47,840 nucleotides of DNA from Candidatus Hydrogenedentota bacterium (lineage in GTDB: Bacteria > Hydrogenedentota > Hydrogenedentia > Hydrogenedentales > JAEUWI01). A program made the translations under genes and the position numbers. The stretch lies in NCBI GenBank assembly GCA_016182605.1, contig JACPGE010000112.1:1-47840 (forward strand). The letters are read 5' to 3'. The notes under the pieces were generated by a model. The model ran no database searches and was not told the origin of the DNA. It saw only the letters and a program-made list of their open reading frames with translations. The stretch's first letter is position 1. The number at the start of each line of letters is the position of its first letter. Shown here piece after piece: positions 1-8,049 of this stretch.

Positions 1-34
1 AAATACTGCGTAAAATCAAGCACAATAATTGCAT

Positions 35-511
35 TTACATGGGTACATATAGCATCAAAATCTTGGCCCATTCCTTTGCAAACGCCTGTATCCATAGGGG
101 TGATAGAAGCGGGAAGCAATCAAATCGGGTATGAACTTCGGTGTAAAGCGCGCCGCCGTAGCGGTAGGCGTAGGTGGCGGAATTGCTGCCCATCGTCTTG
201 GAGGTCAAGCGCCCCCAGGCGTCGTAGTTGTTGGAGATGGTCGAGCCCTGGGCGCTGTTCGCCATCTGCGTGAGTTCGTTGCCGTTGTTGTTGGTATAGG
301 TCCACGTAGATTGCGCCGCGCTATCGATGACGAGAATGTCGTCCAGCCGGAACTTGGAATTGATGCAGGCCTGGAAATCGATGCGGATGCTCCAGAGGGC
401 TGCGGCCGTGGTGGTGGAGAGCACCTCCTGAAAAGCCTGGCCCCGAATTGCCCGGTATACCTTGACCGTGCTTCCATCCGGTTTGGGATGAATGCAATAA
501 AAGGGGCCCAT
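35..511 (-). pseudogene. RHS/YD-repeat protein remnant
   Basis: The minus-strand reading frame contains RHS/YD-type repeat sequence: NNYDAWGRLTSKTMG followed by ATYAYRYGG, preceded by WTYTNNNGNELTQM. RHS proteins are normally very large secreted or toxin-delivery shells with dozens of such repeats. Here only about 100 residues look RHS-like. After ALYTEV the frame runs into unrelated, AT-richer sequence and stops, and upstream of residue 1 no RHS frame continues. No start with a good ribosome binding site is visible. I read it as a decayed internal fragment of an RHS gene. The flanking AT-rich 1-110 segment suggests a junction with foreign DNA. Confidence 0.6.
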
Positions 512-766
512 AGCAAATGCCGCTTCAGGCTAATGACGCCACCCGGCGAGCAGCGTGCTACCATCAGGCCTGCCTCCAAAGTAGGCCTTCGCTCGCCGAG
601 CGTAGGCATTCCGCGTCGAAGCGTCCGCCTGCACCCTGTCAAACAGATAGAAAGTCTTGAAAGCTGCGTCCGAACTCCGTACCGCACGAAAAGCTAGCGC
701 CTTTCAGGATGCCCCCAGATTCCGGATGGGATTCACTCCGGACGCGCAGGCCTTTTTCCACGGTGA
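512..766. other. Intergenic debris upstream of the RHS remnant
   Basis: No convincing gene. On the minus strand a short open stretch (about 652 down to the TAG at 530-532) reads FYLFDRVQADASTRNAYARR and ends GSTLLAGWRH. It has no start codon or ribosome binding site and no recognised domain. It may be the tail of a degraded gene or a dispersed repeat. A TCCGGA pair around 720-740 could form a weak hairpin downstream of the cytochrome operon, but no T-run follows. Confidence 0.3.
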
Positions 767-2008
767 CTACTCTATCCATTCCCCTTCGCGTTTTAAGCGC
801 TCGAAGATCTCGCGTTGCTTGGCAATCAGCTTTTGGGCATCGCTTTCGCTGAAGTGCATCCCTGCTATCCACTCGCTGACAAGCTCAACTGCCTCGGCGT
901 TCGACAGGCGGCGCCCGACAGGCGGCATCATGACTGCGGGGTCGCACGACGTGAGCCGGCCGACCAGAAATGAAGCCTGGGGGTTTCCCGGCTCTATGCT
1001 GTATCGGTGCCCTTCCGAGCCCCGGCCCGCCGCAACAGGTGGTTTGTACACGCCCAGACGTATCGGGCTGGCCTCAGTCAGCCGCAGGTCAAGACCGGAA
1101 ACACCGGCTGCGCCTGCTGGATTGTGGCAGTGGGCGCAGTTCACCTGCAGCCACGCGCGGGCACGGTGTTCAACCGTTCCGTCAGTTGAATCGTTCCAGC
1201 GAACCAGCCTTGGCAGGTCATCCGGCATACCCGGGGCGCCAGTCAGTATTCCCCGTTGCAACCAGTGTTCAATCTGGTTCCGGCTGCCGTCCGCGTACGC
1301 GTAGTCCAGATTGACATTTCCCAGCACCAGACCGATGACCAGCATCGCGCCCTGGTTCTCATGACACCGTTTGCAGTCGTTCGCATTGGGCACAATGTAA
1401 CGGAAGGACTGTTCTTGGCCCGCCGGGTCTACCCAGGTTACAGGGACAATCCCCCCGGCAAGCGCTCGCCGCGCATCGGTGCCTTCCTTGTTCCACGAAT
1501 ACGCGACCCCGTCCCAACCGGTTTCCAGCCTGCGCATCACGCGTGTCTCGATCAATCGCTCGGGCAACGCCGGATCGGGTGGATATGCGGGATAACTAAA
1601 CGTTTGCAGCAACAGCGTTCCCACGGGGAACGTGGGCACGCCGTCGGTCGAATAGTGTATTTGCGCATCTTGAGGAACGCGGACAAAGCGCCTGACATGC
1701 GCGTAGTCAGCGAAATGTTCGGTGTTCAAGCCGTAGGGAATAACGTTCGCTGCCGGAATCTGCCGCGCCATGTCCTGGAACGCGCCGAATTCGCTCAACA
1801 TCGCGGGCATGGGTTTCGCATCGGCGGTCTCGAAAAAGAAATCGTCGGCATCGGTGTCCGCCTGCCCGGCCGGCGGCTGGGGAGGCGGACTGCTGATTGG
1901 TGCGCCGGAACGCGCGGGCGCGCTCGTATCGCTCACCGGCGGGGGCGAACAACCCGCCAGGGCGATCAGGATTGCGGCGATGCAAGCGTGTTGTGTTTGT
2001 GTGCGCAT
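767..2008 (-). CDS. SO_2930/HNE_0200-family dihaem c-type cytochrome lipoprotein
   Basis: 413 residues. A lipoprotein signal is present (hydrophobic stretch then LAGC, Cys20 as lipidation site), followed by a Pro/Ala-rich linker to about residue 55. Two haem-binding motifs are seen: CKRCH near 212-216 and CAHCH near 291-295. The C-terminal segment (VMMPPVGRRLSNAEAVELVS) supplies a conserved PPVG/PTVG region also present in the neighbouring paralogue. The layout matches the uncharacterised TIGR03806 (HNE_0200/SO_2930) family, which is usually encoded beside a beta-helix protein, as here. It is the last gene of a three-gene operon and starts 8 nt after the paralogue's stop. The product is predicted to be an outer- or inner-membrane-anchored periplasmic electron-transfer protein. 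Substrate and partner are unknown. Confidence 0.88.
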   Translation of the reverse strand: MRTQTQHACIAAILIALAGCSPPPVSDTSAPARSGAPISSPPPQPPAGQADTDADDFFFETADAKPMPAMLSEFGAFQDMARQIPAANVIPYGLNTEHFADYAHVRRFVRVPQDAQIHYSTDGVPTFPVGTLLLQTFSYPAYPPDPALPERLIETRVMRRLETGWDGVAYSWNKEGTDARRALAGGIVPVTWVDPAGQEQSFRYIVPNANDCKRCHENQGAMLVIGLVLGNVNLDYAYADGSRNQIEHWLQRGILTGAPGMPDDLPRLVRWNDSTDGTVEHRARAWLQVNCAHCHNPAGAAGVSGLDLRLTEASPIRLGVYKPPVAAGRGSEGHRYSIEPGNPQASFLVGRLTSCDPAVMMPPVGRRLSNAEAVELVSEWIAGMHFSESDAQKLIAKQREIFERLKREGEWIE

Positions 2009-2016
2009 TCACGCCC

Positions 2017-3096
2017 TCAATTCGTCTGTTTCGGCGCGGCCATGTCCGCAATCCACTCTCTTATCAGCTCGACGCCTTCATCATGCTCGAGACTTCTACC
2101 GACAGTTGGCATGCGCACACCGGGATCGGTCGTAGTCAGTCTATACAACAGGATCGATTTATCCGGATCGCCTGGCACAATATCGTATTGACCAATACTT
2201 GCTCCGCGCCCGGCGGCCACGGGCGATTTCAGAACGCCATACCGCATCGGCGTTGTCTGATCGAATCGCAGGTCCAGTCCCGATGTATACGCGAGACCGC
2301 CCGGACTATGGCAATGCGCACAGTTGATATCCAAGTACGTGCGCGCGCGTTCATCGAGCGTGCCCGAATTGGGGTCGTCCCAATCCGGTGCTTTGGGCGC
2401 GGTTGCCGGGTCGGCAAGCCCGGTCAACCGGCCTGTCCTTATCCAATAGACAAGTTGGTTCTCGGCGCCGGCCGGATAGGCATAGTCCATGTTCAGATAG
2501 CGCGCCTTCGGTCCGGCCGGGAGCGGCGCGCCGCCCCCAATATGGCAGTGCTTGCACTGGTTCACGTTCGGCACATTGAATTGCATCGACCGTACGGCTC
2601 CATCGGTGTGGACCCACCTCACCGGCACGCGCGCCCCGGCAAGGGCAAGGCGGGCGTCCGTGCCTTGCTCGTTCCACACGTATGGATACATTTTCCACGT
2701 TGCCTTTGTGCGTACCAACAGCCTTGTTTCGACAAGTTGTTCGCCCTCTTCCGGGCGCCGCGCGTCGCGGGGAAACGCAAAGGTCTTGACCAGGATTGTG
2801 CCCACAGGGAATTCGAAGACGTCGTAATCTTGGTACGTTGCGGATGTGCCAGGTGGCATCCACACAAACCGGTGCTTCACCGCGTAATCGGAAAAGAGCA
2901 GCGCACTCAGGTCGTACGGCATCACGCCGTCGCTGGGTATTTGCCGGGCCAGGTCCGCGAAAAGATCGTATGCGCTCAGCCATTCGGGTGGCGGGGCTTC
3001 AAAGCCGGCTTTGCCCGCGGGCCCTGCTGCATGGCACAGCGCGCAGAAACACATGCCCGCTATGCCCGCCCACAGCGTGTCACGAAACGTATTCAT
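2017..3096 (-). CDS. SO_2930/HNE_0200-family dihaem c-type cytochrome (second paralogue)
   Basis: 359 residues, colinear with the downstream cytochrome. Shared blocks include ARQIP, WN(E/K)(Q/E)GTDAR, NLDYAY/NMDYAY and SGLDLR. Haem motifs are CKHCH (about 181-185) and CAHCH (about 259-263). It has an ordinary signal peptide ending near CHAAG rather than a lipobox, so the two paralogues are probably held differently in the envelope. Its start overlaps the stop of the upstream beta-helix gene by 4 nt (3093-3096), a sign of translational coupling. Family knowledge says TIGR03806 members pair with TIGR03805 beta-helix proteins, but no biochemical function is established. Having two copies in one operon is less usual. 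Confidence 0.88.
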   Translation of the reverse strand: MNTFRDTLWAGIAGMCFCALCHAAGPAGKAGFEAPPPEWLSAYDLFADLARQIPSDGVMPYDLSALLFSDYAVKHRFVWMPPGTSATYQDYDVFEFPVGTILVKTFAFPRDARRPEEGEQLVETRLLVRTKATWKMYPYVWNEQGTDARLALAGARVPVRWVHTDGAVRSMQFNVPNVNQCKHCHIGGGAPLPAGPKARYLNMDYAYPAGAENQLVYWIRTGRLTGLADPATAPKAPDWDDPNSGTLDERARTYLDINCAHCHSPGGLAYTSGLDLRFDQTTPMRYGVLKSPVAAGRGASIGQYDIVPGDPDKSILLYRLTTTDPGVRMPTVGRSLEHDEGVELIREWIADMAAPKQTN

Positions 3097-4466
3097 TGCG
3101 CGGCGCCGGGAATCGCAACAGGCTCGATCGCCGGCAACTCGCCCACGTGCTCCGAAAGGTCGCGTGTTACAACCGCTTCCGCCGGGTTCGGCAGGATGGC
3201 GGCGCCGCCGATCGACACGAACGTTACTTCGCCTTCGGTATCTTTGTTATCGCGGATATAGATGCGCGACTCGGGCGGCAGCTTCCCATCGACAAGCCGG
3301 GCTTCGTTTACAATGCCGTCCCACACAATGTCAGGAAGTGGGGAACCGGCAATCGCCGCAATCAATCCGCCACGTTCGCCGCCGGGCTTGTTTCCGCACA
3401 CGCCAAACGTATTGTGGTGAATGTGAATAGCCTCGGCATACGGATAGTAGTCCGGGTCCTTTATCTCAAGCAGGGTGGATTGGTAGCTGACGATGAGCAT
3501 GTTTGCCGTTTCGTGGCCGCGAATTTCATTGTTGAAAATCTCGACATTTGAATTCGCCATCACCATGACCCCCGTGCCGGTCGGCACAGTCGCCACGATG
3601 TTGCCTGTTGGCGCGAAGTTTGGCGTGTTGTTCGCGAAGACCGCGTTATCCAGCAGCCGGATATCATGCCCCTTTTGCTGGGGAAGGTCGGGCAGGTCGA
3701 ACACGAGGATGCCTCCGGTGTTGTTTGTAGCCGTACACCCATACACGTCCGCTCCGTGGCAATTCTCGATTTCGATCCCGGCGACGTTGAATTCCACGCG
3801 GCAATTTCGAACGATGACATTCTTCGACTGGCCCACATAGATACCCGAGTCCGAGCCCCCTATGGCAACGCAGTCTTCAACAAGCACGTTGACCGAACTG
3901 ACCGGATAGATGCCGTACGCGCCGTTCGTTTCCTTGGGGCCACCGGTCCATTCCGCGCGAACGCGCCGTATGACGATATTCTCCGAACCCTGTGTCTTGA
4001 TTCCGTTGCCCTTCGTGTCGACAACCGCAAAGTCTTCGAGAACCACGTTCTTGCTCGTGACGAAAAGTCCTTCGCTCCCCGCTTCCTGCCCTTGGAAATT
4101 GAGGACCGTCTTGTCTATGCCGCGCCCCCGAACGATCACCCCGTCAATGTCGAGCGAGAGGCCAAGCTGGAATTCGTAGGTCCCTTCTTCAAGCTGAACG
4201 ATGCTGCCGGGCTCCGCAAGTATGAGCGCCTCTTGCACGGCCGTTTGGACGTCAAGGCCCGGGGGAATTACGGTCGTTTTCGCGGAGCTCGGCGGAGTCG
4301 CTGGCGCCGGTGCCAGAATCGTGTTCGGCGCATCCGTTGTTGGCGAGGCCGCGGGAGCTGGCTCGCTTTCCTTTTGCGCGGGAGACGGAGAGGCATCCGG
4401 CGCGGGTGTGCATCCCATTGTCGTCCCCAGCACAAGAATCAATCCGGCCCAAGTAGTCATTCGCAT
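3093..4466 (-). CDS. Parallel beta-helix repeat lipoprotein (TIGR03805-like)
   Basis: 457 residues from the ATG at 4464-4466. That start is preceded by GGGAGG with 9-nt spacing and by a good promoter; the frame is open further upstream but lacks both. The lipobox (TTMGC) is followed by an Ala/Pro/Glu-rich linker. Next comes a right-handed beta-helix with repeated turns such as NVVLEDFAV, NIVIRRVRAEW, NVLVEDCVAIGG, NVIVRNCRVEFN and ADVYGCTATNN. The family (TIGR03805) typically occurs as the upstream member of a gene pair with TIGR03806 cytochromes, exactly as here. Beta-helices of this type often bind or cleave polysaccharide, but no catalytic residues can be assigned from sequence. It probably works with the dihaem cytochromes in the envelope. 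Confidence 0.85.
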   Translation of the reverse strand: MRMTTWAGLILVLGTTMGCTPAPDASPSPAQKESEPAPAASPTTDAPNTILAPAPATPPSSAKTTVIPPGLDVQTAVQEALILAEPGSIVQLEEGTYEFQLGLSLDIDGVIVRGRGIDKTVLNFQGQEAGSEGLFVTSKNVVLEDFAVVDTKGNGIKTQGSENIVIRRVRAEWTGGPKETNGAYGIYPVSSVNVLVEDCVAIGGSDSGIYVGQSKNVIVRNCRVEFNVAGIEIENCHGADVYGCTATNNTGGILVFDLPDLPQQKGHDIRLLDNAVFANNTPNFAPTGNIVATVPTGTGVMVMANSNVEIFNNEIRGHETANMLIVSYQSTLLEIKDPDYYPYAEAIHIHHNTFGVCGNKPGGERGGLIAAIAGSPLPDIVWDGIVNEARLVDGKLPPESRIYIRDNKDTEGEVTFVSIGGAAILPNPAEAVVTRDLSEHVGELPAIEPVAIPGAAQ

Positions 4467-4493
4467 TTGGATTGTCCTCCCTTGTTTGGTCCC

Positions 4494-4523
4494 ATCATAT
4501 GGCCCCCCCGCCACACACGTCAA
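4494..4523 (-). promoter_or_regulatory. Sigma70-type promoter of the beta-helix/cytochrome operon
   Basis: On the minus strand, TTGACG (4518-4523) and TATGAT (4494-4499) are separated by 18 nt. Transcription would start around 4487, about 20 nt before the ATG at 4466, leaving room for the GGGAGG ribosome binding site. This supports the shorter start of the beta-helix gene. Confidence 0.6.
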
Positions 4524-4869
4524 GTCGTCATGACTCGGTTGTATCGAGGCCTGTTCGCGAAAGATGACGGACTCGGCAAGTTCCGCTAGAGTGCTTTCGC
4601 CGAGCAGTTCATGCCTTTCCCATTCGTGTGCATACGTGTCCATTTGCGGTTCACCCCCTCCCCTCCTCCTCCCCTCTGTGTCCACCGGTATCCATCCGTG
4701 TCTGCTCGTCAGTCCAGACCCTCGTTTCGCCCCCCCCTCCCCGCAGTGCAGCGCGCCGCCATAAGGGGAGACAGCCTGGCGCCCCAACAAAAAGACGTTA
4801 AACTTCGCGCGCATACTGGTATCATCTGTCGGACTCTAAACTTTTCTACCCAACGCTAAGGCGGCACAC
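4524..4869. other. Divergent intergenic region with GTGTCCA-type repeats
   Basis: No gene is supported. It contains two related stretches rich in CGTGTCCA/CCATCCGTGTC units (4621-4652 and 4676-4712) separated by a C/T-only tract (about 4652-4676). The hydrolase downstream at 4870 has a plausible but weak promoter (TTAAAC 4798-4803, 16 nt, TATCAT 4820-4825) and AAGGCGG before its ATG. Confidence 0.5.
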
Positions 4870-5883
4870 ATGACACGATTTCGCAAATGGCTCAAGATTC
4901 TCGGCCTTTCCGCCTTGGCGCTGCTCCTGCTGGCCATGGCCCTGCCCTACGCTTTCCCCATCGCGCCCTACGATGCGGCCATCACGGGCCCCTTCCCGGA
5001 AAGCAGGACGGCGGTGCTTGCGGGCGCGCGCATCCACTACCGCTATTGGCAGCCCGCCACCGCGCCGAAGGGCAACATCGTGCTGGTGCATGGGTTCTGT
5101 GGCTCGACCTTTTCCTGGCGGAAGAACATTCCCTTTCTCGTGGAGAAGGGGTTCCGGGTGCTCGCGGTGGACATGCCCTCCTTCGGCTACAGCGATCGAT
5201 CGCCGGAAATGAACCGGGGCATGGCCGCGAGCAACGCCTATGTGTGGGGCGCGGTGGACGCCGCAGCACAGGAAAACGCGATTCCTGCCGGAGAACGGTG
5301 GTGGCTCGCGGGGCATTCGATGGGAGGCGGTATCATCGAGGGCATGGGGCAAGTCGCGCCCGAACGCGTCGCGGGCCTCATCTTCGTGGATGGGGGCGGC
5401 TTCGGCAATGAGGGAGCAGGCGGCGTGATATCTTCGGGGATCCGTACTGTCTTGAGCATTGGGCCGCTGCGGCGCTGGGTGGAGGTCTATGCGAAGCACC
5501 GCGCCTTCACCGAGAGCAACATCCGCACGCTGCTGGCCAGCGCCTTCGGCGAGGAGCCCGACGACGAGGCCGTGCGGGGCTACCTCGACGCGCTGAAAGT
5601 GCCGCGCACGGCCAGTGCCATTCTCGATCTTGCGCGCGCCCGCAGTAGCGCAGAGATCAAGCTCGACGCGGCCAGCATTACCGCGCCCGCGCTCATCGTC
5701 TGGGGCGAGCAAGACTCTTGGCTGCCGCTGGAACGGGGCAAACGCCTGAACGAACAGATCAAGGGCTCCGAGATGGCGGTCATCCCCGGCACGGGACACA
5801 ATTGCATGGAGACGCGCCCGAAAGAGTTCAACGAAGCGGTGTGGAAGTTCCTGGAGAAGCACACCGCCGTGGCCGCGAGCTGA
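4870..5883 (+). CDS. Alpha/beta hydrolase with N-terminal membrane anchor
   Basis: 337 residues. An N-terminal hydrophobic segment (about 11-30, LSALALLLLAMALPYAF) acts as signal anchor or signal peptide. The hydrolase fold follows: oxyanion loop HGFCGST, nucleophile elbow GHSMGG, a strand ending WGEQD that carries the likely catalytic Asp, and GTGHN with the catalytic His. A cap region rich in Ala, Arg and Glu lies between about 200 and 255. The fold covers esterases, epoxide hydrolases, dehalogenases and C-C hydrolases, and substrate cannot be assigned. It stands alone with its own upstream region; the next gene follows after 80 nt and has its own promoter. Confidence 0.85.
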   Translation: MTRFRKWLKILGLSALALLLLAMALPYAFPIAPYDAAITGPFPESRTAVLAGARIHYRYWQPATAPKGNIVLVHGFCGSTFSWRKNIPFLVEKGFRVLAVDMPSFGYSDRSPEMNRGMAASNAYVWGAVDAAAQENAIPAGERWWLAGHSMGGGIIEGMGQVAPERVAGLIFVDGGGFGNEGAGGVISSGIRTVLSIGPLRRWVEVYAKHRAFTESNIRTLLASAFGEEPDDEAVRGYLDALKVPRTASAILDLARARSSAEIKLDAASITAPALIVWGEQDSWLPLERGKRLNEQIKGSEMAVIPGTGHNCMETRPKEFNEAVWKFLEKHTAVAAS

Positions 5884-5897
5884 TCGGCATAGCAGGG

Positions 5898-5926
5898 TTG
5901 AAACCGGATTGGCCGTGATCTACAAT
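5898..5926 (+). promoter_or_regulatory. Sigma70-type promoter of the orphan membrane-protein gene
   Basis: TTGAAA (5898-5903), 17-nt spacer, TACAAT (5921-5926), located just after the stop of the preceding hydrolase and about 38 nt upstream of the ATG at 5964. The match to consensus is good in spacing and in both boxes. Confidence 0.55.
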
Positions 5927-5963
5927 GTTGCGCGGTATCATTGCGAACCATAGGTAATTATAT

Positions 5964-7034
5964 ATGGAAAAAAAGAATTTACTAAACGCACGCGTTGAGA
6001 ATGCCTTCCTCAAAATATTAATCTCTGCGATATTGGGCATCGTGGTGGCGTACCTCCTGCTTTCTTGCGGCCAAATTTCCGAATGGACCTTCAATCTTAT
6101 CTTTAGCGCACTCGTTCCGGGTCTGATCACGGTGTTACTAATCGAATGGATCGTCTCGCCCCACCGGGAACAGAAGCTCCAGGAGGAGTTCTTGAGTGCG
6201 GTAACTCTACGGATCCCGGATTTCATTTCCGACGGGAAACTCGAAGTCATATTGGACAGCCTATTGAACCGGCTCTACGATCCGTCGCTGGTGGCGGACT
6301 TCCGGCATCACATTACGGAGAGCATTTCAAAACCCCTTCACGGCATACGAAATTTCCCGCTGTATTCGATCGAGCTGGACGCGATAACCCCGGATTCCAG
6401 GCCCTACCTCGTTTCGCTGTTGAACGAAAACGATTGGGCGCGATTCTGGCGCATGACCATCAAGGTGACCTTGCAGATAACAGATCCCAATGCAAAGGGG
6501 CCGTTTCACATCCTACTGTCGTTCAACAACCAACAACTGAGCAACGCGTTCGAAGCTTCCCAGGATGGCTGCATTTTTCGTGAGATCGTGCGCGTGCCCG
6601 AAGAAGACTTCCAACTTATTCAAGCGAGACTGAGTAACGAAAATGCGCTGACGCCATTTACGGAATGGGTCAAGGCGGTCGACAGTGGTAATCGTTCCAT
6701 TCAGACAGCCCAACCGAGCTATACCCCGGAGTTTGGGCTGCAATGGTCGTTTCCGAAGTACTCTAACAAGCGCTTCGATATTCACTTGGACCTTATCTGT
6801 CCGCGCGAGGCCTACACGATGCCCATCGTTTTCCGCGAACCGACGTACGTGGGCACGGTTGCCCTGAATTTGAAGGGATCCGGCGCGAAGGGGGATTACT
6901 ACGCTTTATTGAGCCCAAAATGCGATGAGTTCAATTGGGTGCCCTCTCCCAATGAATCGTTTAACCTGACCGTGAACCGGCGTCTCTTTCCAGACAGCGG
7001 GTTCATATTCTGGTGGGCTCCGAAAGACGGATAA
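5964..7034 (+). CDS. Hypothetical protein with two N-terminal membrane helices
   Basis: 356 residues. Two hydrophobic helices (about 16-34 and 43-63) are followed by a charged segment (HREQKLQEEF) and a roughly 290-residue soluble region with no motif I recognise. The middle (about 130-260) alternates beta-like strands such as RMTIKVTLQI and FHILLSF. The C-terminus ends FIFWWAPKDG. Base composition is visibly less GC-rich than the hydrolase and dipeptidase on either side, and codons such as ATA and TTA are commoner, so it may have been acquired. It has its own promoter. The coding assignment is secure from length and codon pattern, but the function is unknown. Confidence 0.75.
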   Translation: MEKKNLLNARVENAFLKILISAILGIVVAYLLLSCGQISEWTFNLIFSALVPGLITVLLIEWIVSPHREQKLQEEFLSAVTLRIPDFISDGKLEVILDSLLNRLYDPSLVADFRHHITESISKPLHGIRNFPLYSIELDAITPDSRPYLVSLLNENDWARFWRMTIKVTLQITDPNAKGPFHILLSFNNQQLSNAFEASQDGCIFREIVRVPEEDFQLIQARLSNENALTPFTEWVKAVDSGNRSIQTAQPSYTPEFGLQWSFPKYSNKRFDIHLDLICPREAYTMPIVFREPTYVGTVALNLKGSGAKGDYYALLSPKCDEFNWVPSPNESFNLTVNRRLFPDSGFIFWWAPKDG

Positions 7035-7165
7035 CGCTGCACGCCATGCGAAGCCCCCGCCTACGCTTGCATTCCTGCCGTACTTGTTCGCATGATGCTG
7101 ACGTGCTTGTGCACAGGCAACTCGTTCAAGGCCATGTCCGCCCTCGACTCGAAGAGCATTACCTC

Positions 7166-8026
7166 ATGGAACCAACCGAATCGCCCGCTTCCCTGGACTT
7201 GCGCGCCATCCCGATCCCTTCGCCCACCGCGTTTCTGACCACCGAGCACTACCATCAGCAGCCCTATCGTGCCAGCGCGCTGTCAAATGAAGCGCTGGTG
7301 CGGCCCTGCGAAGCGGGCCTTCTCTGCAACAGCTACTATGCGATCGAGAATGGGACAAACCCGCCGTATGGCCGCCCGATTCAAGGCGCCCTCAAGGAGG
7401 TCTGGTGCCGGGAGAGCGTTGCGGAAAAATTGCTCGCCGTAAACCGGAGTCTGGCCGCGTACCATGTTCAATTGATGTTGCTGGATGGTTTCCGCACACT
7501 GGAATGTCAGCGCGATCTTTGGCAATTCTTCCATGTGCAGACGCGAAGTGAAAATCCTGCGCTGGGCGATGAGGCACTGGATCGCATCGTGAGCCAGTAT
7601 TGCTCGCGTCCCGTGGCCCCCAATCCCGCCGATCCGGAAACGTGGCCCACGCACTGCACCGGCGCGGCGATCGATGTGACCTTGTGCAGTCTGGATTCCG
7701 CGGAGGCCCTTGATCTGGGATCGCCCTTTGATGACGCCCATCCAGTCAGCCACTCGTGCAGTCTGGAAGATGACCTTCGCGTCCAGACAGACGACGCAAT
7801 GCGGGACAAGGCGGCAGCACGCCGCGAGGCCGCTCGCAACCGCCGGCTCCTCTACTGGTCGATGACTCTGGCCGGGTTTGCCAACTATCCCTTTGAATGG
7901 TGGCACTTCGATTGGGGCAATCAGATGTGGCTGCAAAACAGGCTCCCCGGCCAACCGGGCACTGAGGCGCCAGAGAGAGCGTGGTATGGATGCGCCGATT
8001 TCAGCCTGCACCGTGGCGGCCTGTAG
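7166..8026 (+). CDS. D-alanyl-D-alanine dipeptidase, VanX-like (M15D)
   Basis: 286 residues from the ATG at 7166; the frame is open 150 nt further up, but that part does not resemble the family. It has the VanX/DdpX-type metallopeptidase signatures. LDGFR (Arg110) corresponds to the VanX transition-state Arg. HCTGAAIDVTL supplies zinc ligands His163 and Asp170. EWWHFDWG supplies the catalytic Glu244 and third zinc ligand His247. GSPFDD and RRLLYWSM also match. No signal peptide is present, so it should act in the cytoplasm and hydrolyse D-Ala-D-Ala. It converges on a D-Ala-D-Ala ligase gene 23 nt away. The pairing suggests control or recycling of the dipeptide pool. No vanH or VanRS homologue is nearby. 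Confidence 0.88.
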   Translation: MEPTESPASLDLRAIPIPSPTAFLTTEHYHQQPYRASALSNEALVRPCEAGLLCNSYYAIENGTNPPYGRPIQGALKEVWCRESVAEKLLAVNRSLAAYHVQLMLLDGFRTLECQRDLWQFFHVQTRSENPALGDEALDRIVSQYCSRPVAPNPADPETWPTHCTGAAIDVTLCSLDSAEALDLGSPFDDAHPVSHSCSLEDDLRVQTDDAMRDKAAARREAARNRRLLYWSMTLAGFANYPFEWWHFDWGNQMWLQNRLPGQPGTEAPERAWYGCADFSLHRGGL

Positions 8027-8049
8027 CGTGTACGTCGCGGAGCCCCGCC

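Noticed and set aside
3030-3045. A third CxxCH haem motif (CALCH) near residue 18-22 of the second dihaem cytochrome
   Set aside because: It lies inside the signal peptide (FCALCHAAG) and would be cleaved off before haem attachment.
4467-4814. N-terminal extension of the beta-helix protein by 116 residues
   Set aside because: The extension is translated from intergenic repeat and pyrimidine-tract DNA and precedes a clean lipoprotein signal with its own ribosome binding site and promoter.
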